Below, piece after piece: positions 24,775-33,049 of a DNA stretch of 64,000 nt. The stretch is taken from positions 1,612,001 to 1,676,000 of the forward strand of contig NZ_CP096658.1 in the NCBI RefSeq assembly GCF_023238445.1, in the 5' to 3' direction. Source of the stretch: Halorussus gelatinilyticus (GTDB lineage: Archaea > Halobacteriota > Halobacteria > Halobacteriales > Haladaptataceae). The position numbers and the translations under genes are program-made. The notes beneath the pieces were generated by a model. It saw only the letters and a list, made by a program, of their open reading frames with translations, had not been told where the DNA came from and ran no database searches. Within the stretch, counting starts at the first letter, position 1. Every line of letters starts with the position of its first letter.

Positions 24775-25440
24775 TCAGGCGTCGAACAGCCCTTCCACGT
24801 CCTCTTCTTCGTGTCGGCGCTTGCCGACCGCGCCCTCCAATCGCTGGAAGATTATCCCGCGATTCGCCTCGTCGCGCGCGAAGTCCATGACGAACGTCAC
24901 GAACTGGCTGGTCGCCTTCTCGTCGTCCAAATCGGCCCGAGCGTACTCGACGGCTCGCTCGACTACCGCCTCGTCGTAGCCGTACTCCTCGGCCAACACC
25001 TCGGCGACGACCGCGCAGGCCCCGAAGCGCAGGTCCTCGGGCCGGAGCGCGACGCCCTCGTGGGTCAGTTCGGGCGGCGCGACGCGTTCGACGTGTTCGG
25101 GGTCGCCGGCGACCGCTCGGAGGTAGTCGCGCACCGCGCCGACGTTCACGCTCCGGTAGTCTTCTGGGAGGTCGGCGAGGTAGCCCGCGCCGCTCTCGGC
25201 GAGACCCCGGACCCCCGCCCAGTTCGCGTCCTGCGCGTGATGGACCGACGCGGTGAACTGGATGAGTCCGTGGAGCAGTCGCTCGTCGTCGCTCCCCGAC
25301 TTCAGGTCGAGCCAGCGGTCCTCCCACGCGTCGTGGGCCGCGTGGAACTCGCCGTCGTTGTAGATGGCGACCCCGGCCCGGAGGTGGTCGTCCGCACCGT
25401 CCCGGCCGTCGCCCCCGTCACTCCGGAGTTCGTCGTCCAT
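24775..25440 (-). CDS. DUF309 domain protein
   Basis: 221 residues from the ATG at 25440, which begins MDDELRSDGG; an upstream in-frame start is nine codons longer. The DUF309 helical motif is clear: AGVAIYNDGEFHAAHDAWEDRW then LLHGLIQFTASVHH. The family's short H..HE-like helix pair lacks a proven activity. It converges on azf with a 6-bp gap and is divergent from the propeller lipoprotein. Confidence 0.82.
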   Translation of the reverse strand: MDDELRSDGGDGRDGADDHLRAGVAIYNDGEFHAAHDAWEDRWLDLKSGSDDERLLHGLIQFTASVHHAQDANWAGVRGLAESGAGYLADLPEDYRSVNVGAVRDYLRAVAGDPEHVERVAPPELTHEGVALRPEDLRFGACAVVAEVLAEEYGYDEAVVERAVEYARADLDDEKATSQFVTFVMDFARDEANRGIIFQRLEGAVGKRRHEEEDVEGLFDA

Positions 25441-25518
25441 GCGCCCCGATTGGGCGTCGGCGAGCAAGTGCGTTCGGACTCGAAAGCGTCAACTGGCCCG
25501 CGCGAGACTGTCGGCCCG

Positions 25519-26859
25519 ATGAACCGCCGCCAGTTGCTCGCGACCCTCGGCGGTGTCGCCCTGTTCGGCACCGCCGGCTGCGCGACGAACGCCTGCTCGC
25601 CCTCCCAAACCGCCGGATTCGACCCGCCGCCGACGGCGTGGCCCCGGCCGCGCTTCGGTCCGACGAACGTCGCGTCGTCGGACGCCTCCACGGACGGACC
25701 GACACCGCGCGGTCCGCCGGACGACCCCGAGACGGCGTGGACCTGCGACCTCCCCGACGAGGCGAGCGACGGGGGCGCGACCAGCGCGCCGGTCGTGGCG
25801 GACGGGACCGTCTACGTCGCCACCGGCCTCCCCGGTCGGTACCGGCAGGACGGCGCGGACGGCTACCTGTCCGCAATCGACGCCGCGACCGGCGAGCGGC
25901 GCTGGTCGAACCGACTCCCGAAGGGCGCAACCGGGCCGCCGACGCTCGTGAGCGACCGACGTCGAGTCGTCGTGGGCGCGCGCGACGACACCCTCCGGGG
26001 GTTCGACCCCGCGGGCGAGAAGCGGTGGGAGATAGGCTTCGACTCGCCGCCGAACACCCCGGCAGTCGTCGGCGACGCGGCTTACGTGACCACGGCGGAC
26101 GGAACCGTCCGGGCCGTCGCGCTCCCGAGCGGCGACGCCTGCTGGACGCTCTCCCAGAAGCGCCCGAGAGACCACCTCGGCTTCGGTCGGGCGTACCGCT
26201 CGGGGGCCAAACCGGCGGTCGCCGACGGCGTGGTCTACGCCCCGACCGCGACGGCCGACGACGAGAAGAGCCACGGCGTCCGGCGGGGTCGCCTGCTCGC
26301 CATCGACGCCGAGTCCGGCGAGCGACGCTGGCAGTACTGGTTCGACACCGACCAACTGCCGCGCCCGCCCGCAGTCCGCGACGGCACAGTCTACGTCGCG
26401 GGGGGCGACGCGCTCCACGCCCTCGACGCCGAGTCGGGCGAGCGTCGCTGGTCGTTCGCTACGGGATACCGGGAGACCAGCGCCCCGGCGGTCGCCGACG
26501 GAACGGTCTATTTCACCTCGAAGAACGTCTACGGCCTCGACGCCGACACCGGCGACGAGCAGTGGCGACACGTCAATCTGGCTACCGTCGGGTCGATGAC
26601 TCACGACGACAGGACCGCGCTGACCGACGCGCCCGCGGTCGCCGACGGGACGGTCTACGTCGCGGTCGGCGCGCTCGACGCCGAGACGGGCGACGAACGG
26701 TGGGGCGAGTTCGGGAATCGCCCGGACAGCCAGTACTTCTACCCGACGGAACGCGACGACGTGGCCGCGGACGGTCCCGCGCTCGCGGACGGCGCGGTCT
26801 ACGTGGCGACGACGTACGGCGAGGTTCACAAATTCGGGAGCGGGAGTGGTGACGCGTGA
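25519..26859 (+). CDS. PQQ-like beta-propeller lipoprotein 1
   Basis: 446 residues. The Tat-type N-terminus MNRRQLLATLGG ends in the lipobox TAGC, so the protein is exported and lipid-anchored. The remainder is an eight-bladed propeller of PQQ/BamB-like repeats, each with the VADGTVYVA and LDAESGERRW pattern (for example near 95, 245, 295 and 375). Such propellers scaffold proteins at the cell surface; no enzymatic PQQ site can be claimed. The stop overlaps the start of a second propeller gene (GTGA). Confidence 0.85.
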   Translation: MNRRQLLATLGGVALFGTAGCATNACSPSQTAGFDPPPTAWPRPRFGPTNVASSDASTDGPTPRGPPDDPETAWTCDLPDEASDGGATSAPVVADGTVYVATGLPGRYRQDGADGYLSAIDAATGERRWSNRLPKGATGPPTLVSDRRRVVVGARDDTLRGFDPAGEKRWEIGFDSPPNTPAVVGDAAYVTTADGTVRAVALPSGDACWTLSQKRPRDHLGFGRAYRSGAKPAVADGVVYAPTATADDEKSHGVRRGRLLAIDAESGERRWQYWFDTDQLPRPPAVRDGTVYVAGGDALHALDAESGERRWSFATGYRETSAPAVADGTVYFTSKNVYGLDADTGDEQWRHVNLATVGSMTHDDRTALTDAPAVADGTVYVAVGALDAETGDERWGEFGNRPDSQYFYPTERDDVAADGPALADGAVYVATTYGEVHKFGSGSGDA

Positions 26860-28046
26860 GACGGCGCGCGCTCCTCGCGACCTGCGGCGCGGCGCTTTCG
26901 GCGGGGTGTGCGGGTTGGGGACCGCTCGGCGGTCCGACCGGCTCGGGCTGTGAACTCGCGGACGGCGTGCCCGGCGACGCGGCGTGGACCTCGGCGCGCG
27001 GCGGCCCGCGAAACACCGCCTCGTCGCCCGCCGACCGGACGCCAGCGCCGCCGTTCTCGATTTCGTGGACGTTCTCGATTCCGGGCGTGACGGGCACGCC
27101 CGTTCCCACCCCGGCCGAGGGAACGGTGTTCACGTCCGACCTCGACTCGGGCATCTTCGCAATCGACGCCGAGACGGGCGCGGAGCGCTGGCGCGCGTCG
27201 GTCTCCGACCCCGGCGCGGTCGCCGTCGCGGACGGCACCGCGTTCGTCGCGGGCGAAGAGGGCGTCCTCGGGTTCGACGCCGCGACCGGCGAGAAACGCT
27301 GGCGCGCGGCAGTAGCGACGACCTACGACGGGTCGCCGGTCGTCGCGGACGGGACCGTCTACGTCCCGGCGGGCCTCTCGCTGGTCGCGCTCGACGCCGC
27401 GACCGGCGCGGAGCGCTGGCGCTACACCACCGGACTCTCGACCGAGGCACCGCCCGCGGTGGGCGACGGCACGGTCTTCCTCGGCGACGGCGACGCCTAC
27501 GTCTACGCGCTCGACGCCGCGACCGGCGCGGAGCAGTGGCGATTCAAGACCGGCGGAAGGGTCGAGTGCGCGCCCGCGCTCGCCGGCGAGACGGTCTACG
27601 CCGGGTCGCGGGACGGCCGGGTCCACGCGCTCGACGCCGCGGCGGGTCGGCGACGCTGGTCGTACGCGACCGACCGCGGCGTCGAGAGCCTCACGGTGGG
27701 TCACGGCATCGTCTACGCCGGAACCCGCGAGCGACTCCACGCGGTCCGCCGCGAGTCGGGCGCGCGCTGCTGGCGCTCGGACCGCTACGTCAGCCAGTAC
27801 TCCGGCGGCCCGGCGGTCGGCGGCGGCTACGTCTTCGCCTCGACCGACGGCGGCACCGGCCGGAGGGACTTCACCGACACGAGAATCGGCGCGTTCGAGG
27901 CCGGGACCGGCGAACTCGTCTGGCAGTTCGGTCCCGTTGACCGACAGGTGGACCTCGGTCCCGCGATAGCCGACGGGGCGCTCTTCTCGGCGGGCGGCGG
28001 CGCGGGAAGCCTCGCCGTCGTGCGCCTCGACCCGAAGTCGGGGTAG
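26856..28046 (+). CDS. PQQ-like beta-propeller lipoprotein 2
   Basis: 396 residues from a GTG start overlapping the previous stop. The signal MRRRALLATCGAALS ends in the lipobox SAGC. Repeats with FAIDAETGAERWRA and LDAATGAERW blades follow for the whole length. It is a paralogue of the preceding gene and is translationally coupled to it, so the two probably act as a pair at the cell surface. Confidence 0.85.
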   Translation: MRRRALLATCGAALSAGCAGWGPLGGPTGSGCELADGVPGDAAWTSARGGPRNTASSPADRTPAPPFSISWTFSIPGVTGTPVPTPAEGTVFTSDLDSGIFAIDAETGAERWRASVSDPGAVAVADGTAFVAGEEGVLGFDAATGEKRWRAAVATTYDGSPVVADGTVYVPAGLSLVALDAATGAERWRYTTGLSTEAPPAVGDGTVFLGDGDAYVYALDAATGAEQWRFKTGGRVECAPALAGETVYAGSRDGRVHALDAAAGRRRWSYATDRGVESLTVGHGIVYAGTRERLHAVRRESGARCWRSDRYVSQYSGGPAVGGGYVFASTDGGTGRRDFTDTRIGAFEAGTGELVWQFGPVDRQVDLGPAIADGALFSAGGGAGSLAVVRLDPKSG

Positions 28047-28138
28047 CGCGATAGCTGGCGGACGTCGAAACGAACGCCCCGACGAAGATTCGAGGTCGTG
28101 CGAGAGACAGCGACGAGTCTCGCGAACTTGCTCCGCGA

Positions 28139-28164
28139 AAACGTCCTGACGGAGATTTGAACTC
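28139..28164 (+). repeat. Displaced copy of the tRNA-Arg 3' end
   Basis: These 26 bases are identical to 28297-28322, which hold the 3' 22 bases of tRNA-Arg plus four flanking bases. The two copies are in direct orientation 158 bp apart. A shorter inverted match (12 bases, tcaaatctccgt at 28223-28234) lies between them. This is the pattern left when an element integrates at a tRNA 3' end and is later lost. Confidence 0.65.
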
Positions 28165-28299
28165 GCCGAGGCGGTCCGGGCGTGTGGCGCTTCGCGCCAT
28201 TCCGGGCGTGCGACTCGTCTGCTCAAATCTCCGTAGTTGGAGTGTCCGCGACGCAGACGACTCGCTTCGCTCGTCGTCGTCGTTGCGTCGCGGCAGAAA

Positions 28300-28372
28300 C
28301 GTCCTGACGGAGATTTGAACTCCGGTCCCTGGCTCCGCAAGCCAAGAGGATAGTCCACTACCCTATCAGGAC
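28300..28372 (-). tRNA. tRNA-Arg, anticodon GCG
   Basis: On the minus strand the acceptor stem is GTCCTGA paired with TCAGGAC, then a D arm, an anticodon stem TTGGC/GCCAG around the loop TTGCGGA (anticodon GCG, reading CGC), and a T arm CGGAG/CTCCG with loop TTCAAAT. The CCA end is not encoded. The discriminator base is G at 28300. No intron is visible. Confidence 0.9.
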
Positions 28373-28501
28373 TCATCTCTACGTATGCCGGTTCTACTTA
28401 TAAGGGTCACGGTCTGACCGCGTAGTGGCACGGCGGCACAAACTCAAATCCGTATTTTTCCATCCGTGAAGACTATGAAACTCTGTGCCGTGGGTTCCAG
28501 T

Positions 28502-29089
28502 ATGAAACGACGAGAGGCCCTCGCACGACTCGGCGGCGTCCTCGCGGTCGGTTCGCTCGGCGGCTGTCTCGCCCAGTCAGGGGGCGGCGCGGAAACCCCC
28601 GAAACCGAGACGACCGGCGAGGAGACCACAGCGGACCGAACGACCGGTCAAGCGACGACCACCGAAGCAACGACCAACGCGGAGACTCGGACGACCGAAG
28701 GCGGCCGGACCACCGAATCGACCGGAGGAAGTGCGATAACCGGGAAACGCTTCGAACTCCTCGATTCGGGGTGCGGTCAGCCGACGAGCGAGGCCAGCGT
28801 CGAGTTCGCCGACGGCGGGTCGTCGGTCGTCGTCACCGGAACGATTCCGGGGTCGAACGACTGCTACCTCGCCAAACTGGTGGACGCGAGCTACGACTCT
28901 GAGACCGGGACGCTCGACCTGACCGTCGCGTCGATGGCGAAGAAGGGAGCCGACATGTGCGCTCAGTGCATCGTGGAGATAGAGTACGAGGCGACCGTCT
29001 CGTTCTCCGGCGACGGACCGAAGCGCGTGACCGTGACCCACTCGGCGATGGGGAAGTCGAAGACCGTCGCCACCGCCGAACCGAAGTGA
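28502..29089 (+). CDS. Tat lipoprotein of unknown function
   Basis: 195 residues from the ATG at 28502. The signal MKRREALARLGG ends in the lipobox LGGC. A Thr/Glu-rich linker (about 35-80) leads to a small beta-rich domain with four cysteines (CGQPTS, NDCYLA, MCAQC), which could form two disulfides outside the cell. No family recognised. Single gene upstream of rpa2. Confidence 0.75.
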   Translation: MKRREALARLGGVLAVGSLGGCLAQSGGGAETPETETTGEETTADRTTGQATTTEATTNAETRTTEGGRTTESTGGSAITGKRFELLDSGCGQPTSEASVEFADGGSSVVVTGTIPGSNDCYLAKLVDASYDSETGTLDLTVASMAKKGADMCAQCIVEIEYEATVSFSGDGPKRVTVTHSAMGKSKTVATAEPK

Positions 29090-29247
29090 GGCGTCGCCAC
29101 GCCGGTCGAGTGAGCGAAGATTTATAACCGAGGCCGGGACCAACTCGGTCCGTGACTCACCGACTGCCGCGACCGGACACCGGACCGACCGACGCGCCGA
29201 AACCGCCCGACGAGAGCGTGACTCGCCCGCGCTCTCTGCAAAGACAA

Positions 29248-29255
29248 TACTTAAG
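29248..29255 (+). promoter_or_regulatory. Candidate box A for rpa2
   Basis: TACTTAAG, about 34 nt before the ATG at 29286. The short leader implied is under 10 nt. Confidence 0.45.
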
Positions 29256-29285
29256 CGCGGGCCACTCTTGCGATACGATACGATT

Positions 29286-30740
29286 ATGGGCGCGATAGAG
29301 GACGTTCACGCCGACCTCGACGCCGACGTATCTCTCGAAGAGTTCCGCGAGGCGGTCGAGGAGAAGGTCGAGCAGATGGGCGGTCTCGCCGACGAGGAGA
29401 CGGCCGCGATGCTCATCGCCCACGAACTGGACGAGGAGGGCGGAGAGGTCGAGACCGTCGCCGACATCGAACCGGGCATGGAGGAGGTCAAGTTCGTCGC
29501 CAAGGTGGTCGGCGTCGGCGACGTGCGGACCTTCGAGCGCGACGACGAGGACCGGGAGGACGGCCGGGTCCTGAACGTCGAAGTCGCCGACGAGACCGGT
29601 TCGATTCGCATCACCTTCTGGGACCAGCAGGCCGACGCGGGCGAGGAGGAACTGGAACCCGGCGACGTGCTCCGCATCGCCGGCCGCCCCAAGGACGGCT
29701 ACAACGGCGTCGAGGTCAACGTGAACGACGCCGAACCCGACGACGAGACCGAGGTGGACGTGCCCGTTCAGGACACCTACCGCGTCGAAGACCTCTCGCT
29801 GGGCGTCTCGGACGTGAACCTTCGCGGGAAGGTGCTGGACACCGACGCCGTCCGGACGTTCGACCGCGACGACGGGTCGGAGGGGAAGGTCGCCAACCTG
29901 AAACTCGGCGACGAGACCGGCCGCATCCGGGTGACGCTCTGGGACGAGCGCACCGAGGCCGCAGAGCGACTCGACCCCGGCGTCTCCGTCGAGGTCGTGG
30001 ACGGCTACGTCCGAGAGCGAGACGGGAGTCTGGAACTCCACGTCGGCAACCGCGGCGCGGTCGAGGAGATAGACGAGGAGATAGCCTACGAACCCGAGAC
30101 CGCCGACATCGCGGACCTCGAAATCGGCGACGAGGTGGACCTCGGCGGCGTCGTGCGCGAGACCCAGGAGAAGCGCACGTTCGACCGCGACGACGGCTCT
30201 GAGGGGCAGGTCCGGAACATCCGCGTTCAGGACGGGACCGGCGACCTCCGGGTCGCGCTCTGGGGCGAGAAAGCCGACGTGGACGTGGCTCCCGGCGACG
30301 AGATCCAACTCGCCGACGTGGAGATTCAGGACGGGTGGCAGGACGACATCGAAGGCTCCGCCGGGTGGCAGTCCACCGTCACCGTCCTCGGCGAGGCCGA
30401 CCCCAGCGCGGGGTCGGCCGGAGGCGACGATTCGAGCGCCGACGCGAACGACGGCACCGGACTCGACGCCTTCGGGGGCGACGACGGCGCGAGCGCGTCC
30501 GACTCGGCGGACGCTGGCGCGAGTGCGGACGCCGGCGGTACAGACGGCGACGCCGGGAGTGAAGACGGCGAGTTCGTGGAGTTCACCGGTACCGTCGTCC
30601 AAGCCGGCGACCCGATAATTCTGGACGACGGCGAGGAGACGGTCAGCGTCGCGTCGAACGCCGACGTGACGTTGGGCGAGAAAGTGACCGCGCGCGGCGA
30701 GTTGCACGACGGCACGCTCGACGCCGAAGACGTGTTCTGA
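29286..30740 (+). CDS. rpa2: Replication protein A-type ssDNA-binding protein, multi-OB-fold
   Basis: 484 residues from the ATG at 29286 (MGAIEDVHADLD). Three clear tandem OB folds share the motif VRTFxRDDGSEGxVxNLxVxDETGxIRVTLWD: about 70-165, 180-275 and 285-370. An acidic Ser/Asp/Ala linker (about 378-430) precedes a fourth, shorter OB-like domain at the C-terminus (EFVEFTGTVVQAGDPII). This layout fits haloarchaeal RPA2, which I recall as the essential RPA. It covers single-stranded DNA during replication and repair. Confidence 0.92.
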   Translation: MGAIEDVHADLDADVSLEEFREAVEEKVEQMGGLADEETAAMLIAHELDEEGGEVETVADIEPGMEEVKFVAKVVGVGDVRTFERDDEDREDGRVLNVEVADETGSIRITFWDQQADAGEEELEPGDVLRIAGRPKDGYNGVEVNVNDAEPDDETEVDVPVQDTYRVEDLSLGVSDVNLRGKVLDTDAVRTFDRDDGSEGKVANLKLGDETGRIRVTLWDERTEAAERLDPGVSVEVVDGYVRERDGSLELHVGNRGAVEEIDEEIAYEPETADIADLEIGDEVDLGGVVRETQEKRTFDRDDGSEGQVRNIRVQDGTGDLRVALWGEKADVDVAPGDEIQLADVEIQDGWQDDIEGSAGWQSTVTVLGEADPSAGSAGGDDSSADANDGTGLDAFGGDDGASASDSADAGASADAGGTDGDAGSEDGEFVEFTGTVVQAGDPIILDDGEETVSVASNADVTLGEKVTARGELHDGTLDAEDVF

Positions 30741-30776
30741 AATCGAAGTCGGACCCCTCGCCGCCGGACGCCTCCG

Positions 30777-30998
30777 TCAGCTCTCGAAGGGTTCCTCGTC
30801 GCGGTGGTTGTCCGCGTTCTCCTGGTCGGCGGCGGCGTCCTCGCGCGCCTCGTCCTCCTCGACGCGCGTCTCGTCTTCGAGTTCCTCCTCGCGGGCCTTC
30901 TCGGCGTCCTCGGCGTCTCCGTCCTCGGACTCCTCGCCCGGCGCTTGCTTCTCCTCGGCCATCTCGCGCTCTCGCTCGCGGGGATCGTCGTCGGACAT
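30777..30998 (-). CDS. Highly acidic 73-residue protein, unknown function
   Basis: The ATG at 30998 starts MSDDDPRERERE. Over half of the residues are Glu, Asp or Arg. Helical heptads (EKAREEELEDETRVEEDEAREDA) suggest a charged single helix or coiled coil. It lies convergent to rpa2 and divergent from the histone gene. It may be a haloarchaeal conserved small protein; I cannot name a family, and coding status rests on the composition and a clean start-stop. Confidence 0.5.
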   Translation of the reverse strand: MSDDDPREREREMAEEKQAPGEESEDGDAEDAEKAREEELEDETRVEEDEAREDAAADQENADNHRDEEPFES

Positions 30999-31254
30999 GC
31001 GTGCGTTTTCCAGAGCCAGCGACTTCAGATTGCTGGCAGATTCGCAGTGCCGCGCTCCACCACGGTTTCCCTTCCGCGATTTTACCCGAGTAGCGGAGCG
31101 CACACCGGCCGCGACGCCGAACCTACGCGTGCCGGACTGAAGCGTGAGAAAGCCGCGCTCCGCTCGGCCACTGAAGGCCGCCAGAGAGACGGCCGCAGGT
31201 TCCTCGAACAACGCTTTGGAAAGAACTAAGGGCGCGAGATTCGCGGCATTGGAT

Positions 31255-31686
31255 ATGAGCGTCGAGTTGCCGTTCGCACCGGTAGACACGATAATCAGAC
31301 GGAACGCTGGCGACCTCCGAGTCAGCGCCGACGCCGCCGAGGAGTTGGCGCGTCGGATTCAGGACCACGGCGCGGACCTCGCCATCGACGCGGCCGAGAA
31401 GGCCACCACGGACGGGCGCAAGACCCTGATGAGCGACGACTTCGGCGTCGGGCAGGTCGTGGACAAGGAGGACCTCGAACTCCCCGTCGCGCCCGTGGAC
31501 CGCATCGCGCGCCTCGAAATCGACGACAGCTACCGGGTCGCCATGGACGCCCGCATCGCGCTGGCGGACATCCTCGAAGACTACGCCGACAACGTCGCCA
31601 AGGCCGCCGCGGTCCTCGCGCGCCACGCCGACCGCCGAACCGTGAAGGCCGAGGACATCGAGACCTACTTCGAACTGTTCGGCTGA
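31255..31686 (+). CDS. hstA: Archaeal histone, two fused histone folds
   Basis: 143 residues from the ATG at 31255. Two histone folds are joined in tandem: fold 1 (FAPVDTIIRRNAGDLRVSADAAEELARRI) and fold 2 (VAPVDRIARLEIDDSYRVAMDARIALADILEDYADNVA). It ends in the typical DRRTVKAEDIETYF helix. Haloarchaeal histones are such covalent dimers and have an acidic surface. In Haloferax-type organisms it acts more as a regulator than as general packaging. A histone-deacetylase-family gene follows. Confidence 0.95.
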   Translation: MSVELPFAPVDTIIRRNAGDLRVSADAAEELARRIQDHGADLAIDAAEKATTDGRKTLMSDDFGVGQVVDKEDLELPVAPVDRIARLEIDDSYRVAMDARIALADILEDYADNVAKAAAVLARHADRRTVKAEDIETYFELFG

Positions 31687-31866
31687 ATCGTTCGCGCTCG
31701 ACTCGGCGGCCGCCGGCGTCCGCGCCGCGAACCGCCGCCGCTCGATTCGAGCGCGGTCGAAATCCCCGCCGCGGTCGAAGCGGTTAAATTCCACAGCGTA
31801 CGATTGGAACACGTGCTACCGACTACCGAATCCCACACGGTGGGAGGAGCGACCGACCAGTAATTC

Positions 31867-32886
31867 ATGAACTTCGGCTACAGCGAGGAGTGTCTCGCCC
31901 ACGACACCGGCGAGCGCCACCCCGAGACCCCCGACCGACTCCGCGCCATCAAGGAGCGACTCGCCCGCAAGCACGGCGTCGAGTACGTCGAATCGAGTCC
32001 CGCGACCAGCGACTGCGTCGAGGCCGTCCACGACGCCGACTACGTCGCGGAGTTCCGCGAGTTCTGCGAGACGGGCGGGGGCAACTGGGACCCCGACACC
32101 GTCGCGGTCGAGGCGACGTGGGACGCCGCGCTCCGGTCGGCCGGACTCGCCTGTTGGTCGGCCGAGACCGCCCTCGACGGTGACGACGGCCGCGACACAC
32201 CGTTCTCGCTCGGGCGACCGCCGGGCCACCACGCGGTCGAGGACGACGCGATGGGCTTCTGCTTCTTCAACAACGCCGCGGTCGCGGCCCAGCACGTCAT
32301 CGACTCGGACGACACGGACGCCGCCAGCGTCGCCGTCTTCGACTGGGACGTGCATCACGGCAACGGCACGCAGGACATCTTCTACGACGCGGGCGACGTG
32401 TTCTACGCCTCGCTCCACGAGGAGGGTCTCTACCCCGGCACGGGCGAAATCGAGGAGACCGGCGAGGGCGAGGGCGCGGGCACGACGCTCAACGTCCCGC
32501 TCCCCGCAGGCGCGGGCGACCCGGAGTACCGCGACACCTTCGACGAGTTGGTCGCGCCCGCCTTCCGCGAGTTCGACCCGGACCTGCTGGTCGTGAGCGC
32601 TGGGTTCGACGCCCACCGCCACGACCCCATCTCTCGGATGCGGGTTTCGACGGAGGGCTACGGCATGCTGACCGCGCGTGTCCGGGACCTCGCCGACGAC
32701 ACCGACGCCGCGCTCGCGTTCGTCCTCGAAGGCGGGTACGGACTCGACACCCTCTCGGAGAGCGTGGCCGAAGTCCACGAGACCTTCGACGGGAAGCGGC
32801 CGCTGACGCCCGACGAGGAGGCCAACGACGACGTGCGCGAGCTAATCGCGGAGGTTCGGGCGTCGCATCCGGTGTTGGAGGAGTAG
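31867..32886 (+). CDS. Histone deacetylase family Zn-dependent deacetylase
   Basis: 339 residues, class II/AcuC-like HDAC fold. Diagnostic segments in order: RPPGHHA (catalytic His pair), DWDVHHGNGTQ (Zn Asp and His), SAGFDAH (second Zn Asp) and LEGGYGL. It removes acetyl groups from lysines or from small amines. The preceding gene is the histone, but archaeal substrates may instead be other proteins or polyamines. The leader is about 80 nt after a box A-like TTAAATT near 31784. Confidence 0.9.
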   Translation: MNFGYSEECLAHDTGERHPETPDRLRAIKERLARKHGVEYVESSPATSDCVEAVHDADYVAEFREFCETGGGNWDPDTVAVEATWDAALRSAGLACWSAETALDGDDGRDTPFSLGRPPGHHAVEDDAMGFCFFNNAAVAAQHVIDSDDTDAASVAVFDWDVHHGNGTQDIFYDAGDVFYASLHEEGLYPGTGEIEETGEGEGAGTTLNVPLPAGAGDPEYRDTFDELVAPAFREFDPDLLVVSAGFDAHRHDPISRMRVSTEGYGMLTARVRDLADDTDAALAFVLEGGYGLDTLSESVAEVHETFDGKRPLTPDEEANDDVRELIAEVRASHPVLEE

Positions 32887-33049
32887 CGTTTCGACGTTCT
32901 CGGAGGCGTCTTCGATAGCTCTTCGTCGCCGAGAGCCGAAACAGTCCGACCTAACTCGCCGCGTCGTGGAACTGCCGGCGGACTCGCCGGAGTCAGAAGG
33001 AGATTCTCGACGGCCTTTCGGCGACCGCCGAAGCGCGAACTCGCACGGA

